Assembly: GCA_963775625.1 (NCBI GenBank)
Contig: CAVZJM010000014.1
Coordinates: forward strand, 124,001-188,000
Source: JAIBJN01 sp963775625
GTDB lineage: Bacteria; Actinomycetota; Thermoleophilia; Gaiellales; Gaiellaceae
Length of the DNA: 64,000 nt
Direction of reading: 5' to 3'
Positions 34,747 through 44,869 of this stretch are shown here, one piece after another. Under the pieces are notes generated by a model, which saw only the letters and a program-made list of their open reading frames with translations, searched no databases and had not been told where the DNA came from. Position numbers and translations under genes: made by a program. Numbering within the stretch: the stretch's first letter is position 1; every line of letters starts with the position of its first letter.

Positions 34747-35979
34747 CCCGTGAAACTGCGCCTCCTCGGTCGAGCCCTTGAGCGCGAGCGTCGAGCTCTC
34801 GCCGCCGCTGACCGCCTCCGCGACGAGGTCGAACCAGCCGGCGCCGACCTCGCGCTGGTGGCGCGTGGCCGTGTAGCCGACCTCCTCGAGCTCGAACTCC
34901 CGCTGCTGGAGCTCGACGTAGGCGCTCATGCCCCGGGCGCGGTACCCGCGCGCCAGCTCGAACATCGACTCGTTGAGGGCGTGGAAGCCCGCCAGCGTGA
35001 TGAACTGGAACGCGTAGCCGAGCTCGCCGAGCTCCTCCTGGAAGCGGGCGATCTGGCCGTCGTCCAGGTGCCGCTTCCAGTTGAAAGAAGGCGAGCAGTT
35101 GTACGCCAGCAGCTTGCCGGGGAAGCGCGAGCGGATCGCGTCGGCGAACTCGCGGGCCTCGCCCAGGTCCGGCGTCGAGGTCTCGCACCAGATCAGGTCG
35201 GCGTACGGCGCGTACGCGAGGCCGCGGGCGATCGCGGACTCGATCCCGCCCTCGACGCGGAAGTAGCCCTCGGGCGTCCGCTCCCCTGCGATGAACTCGT
35301 GATCGCGCTCGTCGACGTCGCTCGTGAGGAGCGTGGCGCTGAGCGCGTCGGTGCGCGCGACGATGACCGTCGGCACGTCGCAGACATCCGCCGCGAGGCG
35401 CGCGGCCGCAAGCGTGCGGACAAACTGGCTCGTGGGGACGAGCACCTTGCCGCCGAGGTGGCCGCACTTCTTCTCGGACGCGAGCTGGTCCTCGAAGTGG
35501 ACGCCGGCGGCGCCGGCCTCGATCATCGAGCGCATCAGCTCGAAGGCGTTCAGAGGCCCACCGAAGCCGGCCTCAGCGTCGGCGACGATCGGCGCCAGCC
35601 AGTGGCGGCCCGTGCCGTTGCCCTCGGCGTGCTCGATCTGGTCGGCGCGCAGGAGCGCCTGGTTGAGCCGGCGGACAAGCGCGGGGGCGCTGTTCGACGG
35701 ATAGAGGCTCTGGTCGGGGTAGGTCTGGCCGGCGAGATTCGCGTCGGCAGCGACCTGCCAGCCGGACAGATAGATGGCCTGCAGGCCGGCCTTCACCATC
35801 TGGACGGCCTGGCCGCCCGTCATCGCGCCCAGCGCGGCGACATACGGCTCGTCGTTCAGGAGCTGCCAGAGGCGCTCTGCCCCCAGCCGCGCCAGCGTGT
35901 GCTCCACCGTGACCGATCCACGGAGGCGCTCGATGTCCTCCTCAGCGTACGGCCGCTCGATTCCTTGCCATCTGTCCAT
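34744..35979 (-). CDS. aceA: isocitrate lyase
   Basis: Splits isocitrate to glyoxylate and succinate, the first step of the glyoxylate bypass. 411 residues with the catalytic KKCGHLGGKVLVP (about 172-184), ADAEAGFGGPLNAFELM, VARTDALSATLLTSDVDERD and an NCSPSFNWKRHLDD segment. ATG 35979 has AAGGA upstream. It follows aceB by 14 bp, so one operon. The stop is embedded in the 58-bp palindrome. Confidence 0.97.
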   Translation of the reverse strand: MDRWQGIERPYAEEDIERLRGSVTVEHTLARLGAERLWQLLNDEPYVAALGAMTGGQAVQMVKAGLQAIYLSGWQVAADANLAGQTYPDQSLYPSNSAPALVRRLNQALLRADQIEHAEGNGTGRHWLAPIVADAEAGFGGPLNAFELMRSMIEAGAAGVHFEDQLASEKKCGHLGGKVLVPTSQFVRTLAAARLAADVCDVPTVIVARTDALSATLLTSDVDERDHEFIAGERTPEGYFRVEGGIESAIARGLAYAPYADLIWCETSTPDLGEAREFADAIRSRFPGKLLAYNCSPSFNWKRHLDDGQIARFQEELGELGYAFQFITLAGFHALNESMFELARGYRARGMSAYVELQQREFELEEVGYTATRHQREVGAGWFDLVAEAVSGGESSTLALKGSTEEAQFHG

Positions 35980-35993
35980 GCCGCAGTCCTTTC

Positions 35994-37547
<1,554 letters not shown>

Positions 37548-37556
37548 GGTCGCTAC

Positions 37557-37706
37557 CTAGTCGCGATCGTGGTCGCGGTCGCAGTGATCCGGGCAGGTGC
37601 ACTCGGCCAGCTCGGCCGTGCTCACGACGATGCCTGTCGCATCCTTGCGCGGAACGTCACGTAGACCGCGTCCGAGCCCTGTGGTGTCGACTGTGGCTGC
37701 CTCCAT
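37557..37706 (-). CDS. possible microprotein, first gene of the aceBA transcript
   Basis: A 49-residue frame from ATG 37706, or 54 residues from ATG 37721, ending 9 bp before the aceB start. The C-terminus TAELAECTCPDHCDRDHDRD has three Cys and three His in 20 residues, suggesting metal binding. It lies directly downstream of a TTGGTG-17-TACCAT promoter whose predicted start is about 7 nt before the ATG. Not similar to anything I recognise. It could also be untranslated leader. Confidence 0.45.
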   Translation of the reverse strand: MEAATVDTTGLGRGLRDVPRKDATGIVVSTAELAECTCPDHCDRDHDRD

Positions 37707-37719
37707 AACCCGTGTATTC

Positions 37720-37783
37720 ATGGTACGTGCGGTCTCGATATTCACCAAATTGTTTTTTTCGATGCTTGATATAACCTTCTTCT
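37720..37783. promoter_or_regulatory. divergent promoters of aceBA and the LysR regulator
   Basis: Minus strand: -35 TTGGTG (37748-37743), 17-nt spacer, -10 TACCAT (37725-37720). Plus strand: -10 TATAAC (37770-37775) 8 nt before the LysR ATG. The region is the most AT-rich in the neighbourhood, with a T7 run at 37753-37759. Overlapping divergent promoters are the usual site of LysR autoregulation and target control. Confidence 0.65.
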
Positions 37784-38686
37784 ATGCTGGTCTCGCAGAT
37801 CGAAGCCTTCGTTGAGGTCGCGAGGGCGCGGACCGTCAGTCGCGCCGCCGATGCGCTGTTCATCACCCAGCCGGCGCTCAGCGCCCGGCTACAGCGCCTG
37901 GAAGAGGAGCTGGACACGAAGCTCTTCGTGCGCACCCCACGTGGGATGAAGCTCACCGAGGCCGGCGAGGTGTTCCTCCCCCACGCCGTCAGGGCGCTCG
38001 ACAGCCTCGCGGACGGGAGACGGATCGTGAACGCCTTCGAGCGCGGCGGCGCGGGCCGGCTGACGCTCGGCGCCGCGCCTGCGGTGTCGACGTACGTCCT
38101 TCCACGCATCCTCAAGCGCTTCTCGATCGGCCATCCGCGGGTCGGCGTGAGCGTGCGTACCGGGCATTCGGAGGAGGTGCTCGAGCTCGTGCTCCGCGAG
38201 CAGGTCGACCTCGGGCTCGTCCGGGAGCTCCGGCACCCCGACATCGTCAGCACGCCCCTCTACGAGGACCGCATCATCCTGGTCGTCGAGGCCGACCATC
38301 GCTTCGCGGCGCGGGGGCGCATCCGGCTCGAGGAGATGACGCACGAGCAGCTCGTCCTCTTCGACCGCACGTCCAGCTACTCCGAGCTGACGAACGCCGT
38401 CTTCCGCGGCGCGGGCGTACGGCCCGAGGGCGTCATGGAGCTGGACAACATCGACGCCGCCAAGAAGATGGTGCAGGAGGGCTTCGGGGTCGCGCTCATC
38501 CCCTTGACGGCTGTGGCGGACGAGCTCGAGGCGGGGCTCCTGTGCCGGGTCGAGATCGAGGACGCCGAGCCGCTCCGGCGCCAGATCGTCGCGGTGCGCC
38601 GCCGCGACCGCAGCGCCGCGGGAGGCGCCGCCGAGTCGTTCCTCGCCACGCTCCGGGAGATGCAGCCGGAGCTCAGCCGGTCCTAG
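37784..38686 (+). CDS. LysR-family transcriptional regulator, probably of the glyoxylate shunt
   Basis: 300 residues. N-terminal winged helix-turn-helix: AFVEVARARTVSRAADALFITQPALSARLQRLEE (about 8-41, quoted here only as its span; key part is AADALFITQPALSARLQ). C-terminal periplasmic-binding-like effector domain with TLGAAPAVSTYVLPRIL and GFGVALIPLTAVADEL. Divergent from aceBA across 78 bp, which makes control of the shunt likely. Effector unknown. The 3' end overlaps gltX by 14 bp, convergent. Confidence 0.92.
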   Translation: MLVSQIEAFVEVARARTVSRAADALFITQPALSARLQRLEEELDTKLFVRTPRGMKLTEAGEVFLPHAVRALDSLADGRRIVNAFERGGAGRLTLGAAPAVSTYVLPRILKRFSIGHPRVGVSVRTGHSEEVLELVLREQVDLGLVRELRHPDIVSTPLYEDRIILVVEADHRFAARGRIRLEEMTHEQLVLFDRTSSYSELTNAVFRGAGVRPEGVMELDNIDAAKKMVQEGFGVALIPLTAVADELEAGLLCRVEIEDAEPLRRQIVAVRRRDRSAAGGAAESFLATLREMQPELSRS

Positions 38687-39697
38687 CCAGAGCCTCTTCT
38701 CGGGGCAGGGCGACGAGGACAGCCCACAGCTCCGGGCCGCGCTCGGCGCCCGTGAGCGCGAGGCGGAGAGCGCGCAGATCGCCCCCGACGGCCTTGAGCT
38801 CCCGGACGATCGCCTTCGCGGCGTCCTTGTCGAGGTCGCCTGGCGTGCCCTCGCGAAGCTCGCGGAAGCGCCGCAACGTCTCGGGGGAGCTCGTCGGCGG
38901 GGCCTGAGGCGCGCCGGTCAGCTGCTCGGCGATCGTGCGCGCCTCGACCAGGTCCCGGGCACCGCGAAGCGCCGGGCCGAGCCGCGCATCGACGCCCGCG
39001 CGGGCCGCGAGCTCATCGTCGGATGAGCGAGCCGAGCACGTCGACGGCGAGCCGGCGAAGGCGGGCCTCGTCGTAGTGCACGTCGCCTCGCGGAAGGTCG
39101 AGCTCCTCGAGGTACGCCCGCACCGCCTCCGGAGGGATGCCCAGCTCACGGAGGCCGGCGACGGAAGCCGCCCGCTCCCGCTTCGAGAGCTTGCGCCCGT
39201 CGTCCCCGACCAGCAGGCCGTGGTGGACGTACTCCGGCGGCTCGGCGCCGAGGGCGCGAGCGATCGCCTGCTGCAGCCGCGTGCTCGGGAAGCAGGTCCT
39301 TGCCGCGGATGACGTGCGTGATCCCGAAGTCGAGGTCGTCGACGACCGACGCGAGCTGATACGTCGGACGGCCGTCGGCGCGGACGAGCGTGGCGCGCTG
39401 GAAGCGCAGGGCGCCGTCCGCGTCGGGCGCGCCGATCTCCCGCCCCGCCTCGACGTGCCGCTCGACCCGCTCGCTCTGCCGCACCGGGCCCTCGTCCCAG
39501 GCGACCCCGAGCCACTCGAGCTCGCGGAGGATCTCCTCGTCCGCGCCGGGCACGGCACGTGCGACGTCGGTGTCGTCGATCCGCAGAACGAGCGCGCCGC
39601 CGTGCTCGTCGGCGAAGCGCCGGTTCGCGACCGCCGTCAACGCGCCGCCGAGGTGCAGCGACCCTGTCGGGCTCGGCGCGAAGCGCACCCTCACCAC
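38673..39697 (-). pseudogene. gltX: glutamyl-tRNA synthetase (compact form), two +1 frameshifts
   Basis: Class I synthetase: RFAPSPTGSLHLGGALTA (HIGH-like) and GRKLSKRERAA (KMSKS-like), then a C-terminal anticodon-binding domain ending LRLALTGAERGPELWAVL. About 340 codons, against about 470 for most GltX, because the segment between the catalytic halves is short. The frame breaks after GKDLLP near 39284 (continuing TRLQQAIARALG) and after DVLGSL near 39026 (continuing DDELAARAGVD). Both need removal of one base, and the total length fits two extra bases. GltX is normally essential, so consensus error is the likelier cause unless another copy exists. GTG start. Confidence 0.8.
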
Positions 39698-39703
39698 CGG
39701 TGG

Positions 39704-40183
39704 CTAGACCTTCTTGTTGCTCTTCACGTCCCAGCCGGCGCGGACCGGCGGCTGGGGCTTGCCGGTCTTGTCGGCCGGGGTGTACGTCGTCTCGATCTGT
39801 CCGTACGAGAGCGCGATCTGGTCGAGCGGTGCCCTTCGTCGGAGCCGTCGATCTCGTACGAGGGACGACCATGACGTCCGAGAGAGTGATCGTGAGGAAC
39901 TCGTGCGCCGATCTTGCCGCGACGCCTGCAGGTGAGAACGGCGGAGGAGATGTGGGTTCCGCCCGCACAGGCCAGCCAGAGCTGCGGCGAGGCCTTGCTC
40001 GTGCCGCGCGACCAAGAGCAGGTCGTCGAAGACCGCCTTGCCGGCGCCTCCTCCGCCTCCGGTCGAAGGGCTCCCCGCCTGGCTGACTCCCCAGCTGAAG
40101 GCGAGCACGTCGATCTCGCCCTTGTGCTTGGCGTCGGCGCTCTCGCCGGGGATTCCGTCCACCTTGAGAAAGTAGTCCGCCAC
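39704..40183 (-). pseudogene. Hcp-family (T6SS tube-like) protein gene with several frameshifts
   Basis: Starts MADYFLKVDGIPGESADAKH, the recognisable beginning of Hcp/DUF796 proteins, followed by GEIDVLAFSWGVSQ. Further family segments fall in the other frames: ASPQLWLACAGGTHISSAVLTC, then AHEFLTITLSDVMVV, then SYEIDGSDEG, returning to DQIALSYGQIETTYTPAD at the end. Four indels (two +1, two -1) sum to zero. No other type VI genes are visible, and such orphan Hcp proteins occur in Gram-positives. GTG start, 24 bp from the divergent ilvA. Confidence 0.7.
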
Positions 40184-40207
40184 GTCGCCGGGCTACTGTA
40201 CCGCCCG

Positions 40208-41171
40208 ATGAGCGTGACGGCACTGCCCGACTCCCGTGCGGCCCTGCCGCTCGTGGCACCGCACATCCACCGCACGCCGCTCCTCGCCTCCCGAACGCTG
40301 AGCGAGGAGACCGGCTTCGACGTCCGGCTCAAGGCTGAGCTCTTCCAGCGAACCGGCTCCTACAAGATCCGTGGGCCGCTCGTGAAGCTCGCGAGGCTCT
40401 CCCAGGAAGAGCGGGAGCGCGGCGTCGTCTGCTCCTCGGCCGGAAATCACGCCCAGGGTGTCGCGCTCGCGGCCGCCATGCTCGGGGTCCGAGCAGTCGT
40501 CTGCATGGCCGAGAACGCCACGCCCTCGAAGATCGCCGCGACCCGCGGCTACGGCGCGGAGGTCGTCCTCCACGGCTCGATCTGGGACGAGGCCGACGAG
40601 AAGGCGCGCGAGCTGGTCGCGAACGACGGGCTGACCTACGTGCACCCGTTCGACGACGTCGACCTGATCTCCGGGCAGGGAACCGTCGGCCTCGAGATTT
40701 ACGACGACTGGCCCGAGGTGGAGGTGGTCGTCGTCCCCATCGGCGGGGGCGGGCTCATCTCCGGGATCTCGGCGGCGCTCAAGCGCGAGCGGGCCGGGAT
40801 CAGGATCGTCGGCGTCGAGTCCGCGGACGGCCCGGCGATGCAGCGGAGCGTCGAGGCCGGCGAGCTCGTGACGCTGCGAGCGGTGCGACACGATCATCGA
40901 CGGCCTGCGCGTCAAGCGCGTCGGAGTGCACACGTTCGAGCTGGTGCGGCGCTTCGTGGACGAAATCGTGACCGTTCCGGACGAAGTCATCTTCGAGAAC
41001 GTGCTCTGGGTGATGGAGCGCTGCAAGCTCGTGGCCGAGGGCGCCGCGGCGGCCACCGTCGCAGCCGTGCGCTCGGGTCTCGTCGAGGCGACGCCGGGGA
41101 CTAAGGTCGTCTGCGTCCTCTCCGGCGGCAACCTCGACGTCTCGCAACTCCGCGGGCTCCACTGGAACTGA
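40208..41171 (+). pseudogene. ilvA: threonine dehydratase, one +1 frameshift near 40885
   Basis: Converts threonine to 2-oxobutyrate for isoleucine. PLP lysine in RTGSYKIRGP (about 50), SSAGNHAQGVALAA, a PIGGGGLISGIS phosphate loop and C-terminal CVLSGGNLDVSQL. The frame breaks after ELVTLRAV: removing one base near 40885 gives DTIIDGLRVKRVGVHTFELV and continuity to the end. About 320 residues, a short IlvA without the ACT-like regulatory domain (so catabolic-type or unregulated). ATG lies 8 nt after TACTGT. Error or real break not resolvable. Confidence 0.82.
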
Positions 41172-41178
41172 CGAGGTC

Positions 41179-41895
41179 TTGGACGACCTGCTCCTCGCCT
41201 GGTTTCGAGAGAACGGACGCGACCTCCCCTGGCGAGGGACGCGCGATCCCTACGCGATCCTCGTCAGCGAAGTCATGCTCCAGCAGACGCAGGTCGAGCG
41301 GGTCGTGCCGCGGTACCTCGCCTGGCTCGCGCGCTGGCCGACCGCCGCGGCGCTGGCGGCCGCGCCCGTCGCCGACGTGATCCGCGAATGGCAGGGGCTG
41401 GGGTACAACCGGCGCGCGGTCAACCTCCACCGGGCCGGGCGGCAAATCGCCGAGAGCGGCTGGCCGGACGACCTCACCGAGCTCCCCGGCGTGGGGCGCT
41501 ACACCGCGGACGCCGTGGCGGCGTTTGCGTTCGGCGCTCCGGTCCTCCCCGAGGACACCAACGTGCGCCGCGTGCAGGAGCGGACCGGCCATCGTTTCGG
41601 GCCCGCGTGCGCGCAGGCGCTGATGGACCTGGGCGCGACGGTCTGCCTGGCCCGCATCCCCCGGTGCGGCGTCTGCCCGCTGGCTTCGGCGTGCCCCTCG
41701 CGCGGGCGCCGCTACGAGCCGCTGCGGCGCCAGGGCCGGTTCGAGGGCTCCTTCCGGCAGCGGAGGGCTCGCGTGCTCCGCGCCGTTGCCGAGCGGCCGC
41801 GTGCGGCTGCGGAGCTGGACGATGACGCGGTCGCGGCGCTCGAGCGGGACGGCCTCGTGCGGGTCGAGGACGGCCGCGTAGGGCTGCCGTCCTGA
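41179..41895 (+). CDS. mutY: A/G-specific adenine glycosylase (MutY), lacking the NUDIX-like C-terminal domain
   Basis: Removes A opposite 8-oxoG. 238 residues: catalytic Glu in VSEVMLQQTQVERV, helix-hairpin-helix LPGVGRYTADAVAAFAFG, catalytic Asp in EDTNVRRV, and the 4Fe-4S loop with Cys at CLARIPRCGVCPLASAC. Typical MutY proteins (about 350) carry a C-terminal 8-oxoG-recognition domain that is missing here. The tail instead looks like a small winged helix (RVLRAVAERPRAAAELDDDA). Start TTG 41179, 8 bp after ilvA. Confidence 0.9.
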   Translation: MDDLLLAWFRENGRDLPWRGTRDPYAILVSEVMLQQTQVERVVPRYLAWLARWPTAAALAAAPVADVIREWQGLGYNRRAVNLHRAGRQIAESGWPDDLTELPGVGRYTADAVAAFAFGAPVLPEDTNVRRVQERTGHRFGPACAQALMDLGATVCLARIPRCGVCPLASACPSRGRRYEPLRRQGRFEGSFRQRRARVLRAVAERPRAAAELDDDAVAALERDGLVRVEDGRVGLPS

Positions 41896-41911
41896 GCGCT
41901 ACTCTGGGGCG

Positions 41912-42253
41912 GTGCCACGCATCGAGAACTACCGGTTCGGGCGAATCGTCGTCGACGGCAGCGAGGAGACGGCCGACGTCATCGTCCTCCCCGACCGGAT
42001 CGTCCGCAACTGGCGGCGGCGCAACGGCCACAGCCTCGTGCTGGAAGATCTGGACGAGGTCCTCGAGGAGCTGCCGCACCGCCTGGTGATCGGCACCGGC
42101 GCGAACGGCCGCCTCCACCCGGACCCCGTCACATTGGAGCTTCTGCGCCAGCGGGGAATCGACGTCGAGTCGCTGCCGACGGACGAGGCCGTACGCCGGT
42201 TCCAGGAGCTCGACCCCGCGGCGACGGCCGCGGCCCTCCACCTCACCTGCTAG
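41912..42253 (+). CDS. MTH938/NDUFAF3-like domain protein
   Basis: 113 residues of the DUF498/MTH938 fold: ENYRFGRIVVDGSEETADVIVLPDRIVRNW, LPHRLVIGTGANGRLHPDP and GIDVESLPTDEAVRRFQEL (each shown in part). Stand-alone bacterial members have no established function; the mitochondrial relative is a complex I assembly factor. GTG lies 6 nt after TACTCT (leaderless pattern). The 3' end overlaps ispF by 11 bp, convergent. Confidence 0.85.
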   Translation: MPRIENYRFGRIVVDGSEETADVIVLPDRIVRNWRRRNGHSLVLEDLDEVLEELPHRLVIGTGANGRLHPDPVTLELLRQRGIDVESLPTDEAVRRFQELDPAATAAALHLTC

Positions 42254-42725
42254 CGAGAAGGGCTACGGCGTGTGCGGCCAGGCCTTCGCCGCGGCCGGTG
42301 AAGCCGAGGCCGTCCGTCGTGGTGGCGCGCACGGAGACGCGCTCGCGCTCGACGCCCAGGGCGGAGGCGAGCCGCTCCTCCATCTCGCCGCGAATCGGCG
42401 CGATCCGGGGTCGCTCGCCGACGAGGACACAGTCGGCGTTCACGAGCTCGTAGCCTGCCTCGCGCACTGCCGCCATCGCGCGCTCGAGGAAGAGCAGCGA
42501 GGAGGCTCCCTCCCATTCCGCCTCGTCCGAGGGGAAGAAGCTGCCGATGTCGCCGAGCCCGGCCGCGCCGAGCACGGCGTCGACGAGGGCGTGAGCGACG
42601 ACGTCGCCGTCCGAGTGGCCTGCGAGGCCCGGCTCGCCCGCGAGCTCCACGCCTCCGAGGACCAGACGGGCCGCGTCGGAGAACGCGTGCGCGTCGACGC
42701 CGATGCCGACTCGCAGCTCGCTCAT
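42243..42725 (-). CDS. ispF: 2-C-methyl-D-erythritol 2,4-cyclodiphosphate synthase
   Basis: Fifth MEP-pathway enzyme. 160 residues: GIGVDAHAF (zinc ligands Asp and His), LAGHSDGDVVAHALVDA, GDIGSFFPSDE and the C-terminal ATTTDGLGFTGRGEGLAAHAV. ATG 42725 overlaps the PHP-phosphatase stop by 4 bp, so ispD-PHP-ispF is one coupled unit. Confidence 0.97.
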   Translation of the reverse strand: MSELRVGIGVDAHAFSDAARLVLGGVELAGEPGLAGHSDGDVVAHALVDAVLGAAGLGDIGSFFPSDEAEWEGASSLLFLERAMAAVREAGYELVNADCVLVGERPRIAPIRGEMEERLASALGVERERVSVRATTTDGLGFTGRGEGLAAHAVALLASR

Positions 42726-43549
42726 CCGAGCGGCTCCTGCCGGCCGGCCCTGGACTCGAAGACGGTGACCGTCTCGTACCCGGCCGAGCGAAGATGCTCG
42801 AGGCCGGCTTCGAAGTCGCGGCCGACGTCGTCGGCGACGTGGGCGTCGGAGGCGAGCGTCGCGCCGACGCCTTGCCGGCGGCAGCGCTCCAGGAGCCCGG
42901 CGTCCGGGTACAGCTCGCCCACCGGCTTGCGCAGGCCGGCGGTGGAGACCTCGACGGCCACGCCGGCCTCGGCGATCGCGGCGGCCGCCTCCTCGTGGCA
43001 CGCCGCGACCGTTTCCGGATCCGGGCGCCGGCCGTAGATCTTCACCAGGTCCGGATGGGCCAGGACGTCGGCGAGATCGCTGCGAGCGAGCGAAGCAAGC
43101 TCGGCGAAGTAGCGCCGCCACACCTCGTCGACCTCGAGCCCGGCCCAGGCACCGGGCTCCATGTCGACGGCCTCACCGTCGATGAGGTGCACGGAGCCGA
43201 GCAGGAAGTCCCAGGGGTACGGGCGCATGATCTCGGAGAGCTCGTCCTCGCTCCCGGGCAGCCACTCGAGCTCGAGGGCCAGCTTCACCGGCAGCCCCCG
43301 CGCCTTGGCCTCGAGAATCGCGTCGCAGTAGTCGTCGAGGTCGTGGGCGACACGCGAGCGATGATAGGGATGCCCGAGCAGCGACTCGGCCTGGTGGAAG
43401 TAGTACATGTGCTCGGTGAAGGCGATCTCGTCGACGCCGCGGGCCGCGGCCTGCTCCACGAAGCGCTCCACGGCCTCCACCGACAGCTCGATCCGGCCTT
43501 CCCGCCCGTTCGCCGGCCCTCGCAGGTGCATGTGATAGTCGACGATCAC
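42722..43549 (-). CDS. PHP-family phosphatase, histidinol-phosphatase-like
   Basis: 275 residues, begins MIVDYHMHLRGPANG (HxH metal site), with IAFTEHMYYFHQ, the Glu in LALELEWLPG, FLLGSVHLIDG, ADVLAHPDLVKIYG and SDAHVADDVG at the end, so all PHP metal motifs are visible. Closest in type to HisK histidinol-phosphate phosphatases. Its insertion between ispD and ispF is unusual and its substrate is unproven. GTG overlaps the ispD stop (GTGA). Confidence 0.88.
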   Translation of the reverse strand: MIVDYHMHLRGPANGREGRIELSVEAVERFVEQAAARGVDEIAFTEHMYYFHQAESLLGHPYHRSRVAHDLDDYCDAILEAKARGLPVKLALELEWLPGSEDELSEIMRPYPWDFLLGSVHLIDGEAVDMEPGAWAGLEVDEVWRRYFAELASLARSDLADVLAHPDLVKIYGRRPDPETVAACHEEAAAAIAEAGVAVEVSTAGLRKPVGELYPDAGLLERCRRQGVGATLASDAHVADDVGRDFEAGLEHLRSAGYETVTVFESRAGRQEPLG

Positions 43550-44232
43550 GCGCCCGCCCCGAGCAACAGCTCGACGAAGTCCAGGTCGGCCGGCGTGGTG
43601 ACCTTGACGAGCCGCCGGTCGCCCTCGACGAACCGCACGCGGCCGCCGGCGGACGCCACCAGCCCTGCGCAGTCGGTGGCCTCTGCGCCGCCGGCGAGCG
43701 CGCGCCGCAGGGGCTCTGCCAGAAAAGCCTGCGGCGTCTGGGCGGCGACGAGCCGCGTGCGATCGACGGTCTCGACGACCGCCTCGCCCTCGGCCAGCTT
43801 CACCGTGTCCGCGACGGGAAGCGCAGGGATGGCGCCGTCCCACCCGTCGCCGATCGCGGTCACGACCCGCTCGACGACCCCCTCCTGAAGGAGCGGCCGC
43901 GCGGCATCGTGCACCAAGAGCACCGCCACGTCCTCGGGCACCTCCGCGACTCCCGCGCGCACGGAGTCCGCCCGGGTCGCTTCCCCGGCCACCGCAGCGT
44001 GCACCTTGCCCGCGCCGATCTCCTCGGCGAGGAGGATGCACGGCTCCTCCCACTCCGGCGGCGCGACGACGACGAGGGCGTCAATCCAGTCGGAGCCCTC
44101 CAGGCGCTCGAGGCTCTCGGCCAGGAGCGGGCGGCCGGCGAGGTTGGCGAACGCCTTGGGGCGATCGCCGCCGAAGCGCTCCCCACGCCCCGCCGCGACG
44201 AGCACCGCCCAGACGCCGGTGCCGCCGGCCAC
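43546..44232 (-). CDS. ispD: 2-C-methyl-D-erythritol 4-phosphate cytidylyltransferase
   Basis: Third MEP-pathway enzyme. 228 residues: AVLVAAGRGERFGGDRPKAF (CTP-binding loop), VHDAARPLL, VDRTRLVAAQTPQAF and VRFVEGDRRLVKVTTPADL. GTG start 15 bp after the carD stop. The gap and the carD stop form a small hairpin (CTAGCGG/CCGCTAG, 44234-44251). Confidence 0.96.
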   Translation of the reverse strand: MAGGTGVWAVLVAAGRGERFGGDRPKAFANLAGRPLLAESLERLEGSDWIDALVVVAPPEWEEPCILLAEEIGAGKVHAAVAGEATRADSVRAGVAEVPEDVAVLLVHDAARPLLQEGVVERVVTAIGDGWDGAIPALPVADTVKLAEGEAVVETVDRTRLVAAQTPQAFLAEPLRRALAGGAEATDCAGLVASAGGRVRFVEGDRRLVKVTTPADLDFVELLLGAGA

Positions 44233-44247
44233 GCTAGCGGCCGCCCG

Positions 44248-44748
44248 CTAGGAGGCGACCTTGGCGCCTACCGAGTCCAGCTCCTCGTCGAGCCAGACCG
44301 CGGCGTCGTCCTCGTCCATGCTCTTGGCGTACATCAGCTCGGAGGCGAGGATCTTCTTCGCCTTCACGAACATCTGCTTCTCGCCGGTGGAGAGACCCTT
44401 CTCCTGGTCGCGCAAGGACAGGTTCCTGACCACTTCGGCGAGCTCGAAGATGTCGCCGGTCTTCATCTTGTCGCGGTTGTACTTGAAGCGGCGGTTCCAG
44501 TTCTTCGGCATCTTCGTCCCGTTGCCGTGGAGGACCTTGACGACGCGGACGACCATCTCCTCGTCGATCACCTTGCGCAAGCCGACGCGATCGGCGTTCT
44601 CGGTCGGGACGTTCACGGTCATGTCGTTGTGGAGGATCTTGATGGTGAGGTACTCGCGCTCCTGGCCCAGAATCGTCCTCGTCTCCTTCTTCACCACGGT
44701 CCCCGCGCCGTGATGGGGGTAGACGACTTTATCGCCGACCTTGTACAA
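44248..44748 (-). CDS. carD: CarD-family RNA polymerase-binding regulator
   Basis: 166 residues. N-terminal RNAP-interaction (Tudor-like) domain: YKVGDKVVYPHHGAGTVV and YLTIKILHNDMTVNVPTEN. C-terminal helical DNA-binding domain: MPKNWNRRFKYNRDKMKTGDIFELAEVVR. In mycobacteria CarD stabilises open complexes at rRNA promoters. TTG start with a strong GAGGAGGAG Shine-Dalgarno. Upstream (44749-44869) lies a 7-bp hairpin (GGGCGCA/TGCGCCC, 44774-44795) in the leader. Confidence 0.96.
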   Translation of the reverse strand: MYKVGDKVVYPHHGAGTVVKKETRTILGQEREYLTIKILHNDMTVNVPTENADRVGLRKVIDEEMVVRVVKVLHGNGTKMPKNWNRRFKYNRDKMKTGDIFELAEVVRNLSLRDQEKGLSTGEKQMFVKAKKILASELMYAKSMDEDDAAVWLDEELDSVGAKVAS

Positions 44749-44869
44749 GCCTCTCCTCCTCTATGTGACACGCGGGCGCAGAGAAAGATGCGCCCAGACG
44801 CCTGCGGAATGACGCCATTCTACCGGAAACCCGCTTGGGAAGCGAGCTTCAGGGCATTTCCGGCAGCGG

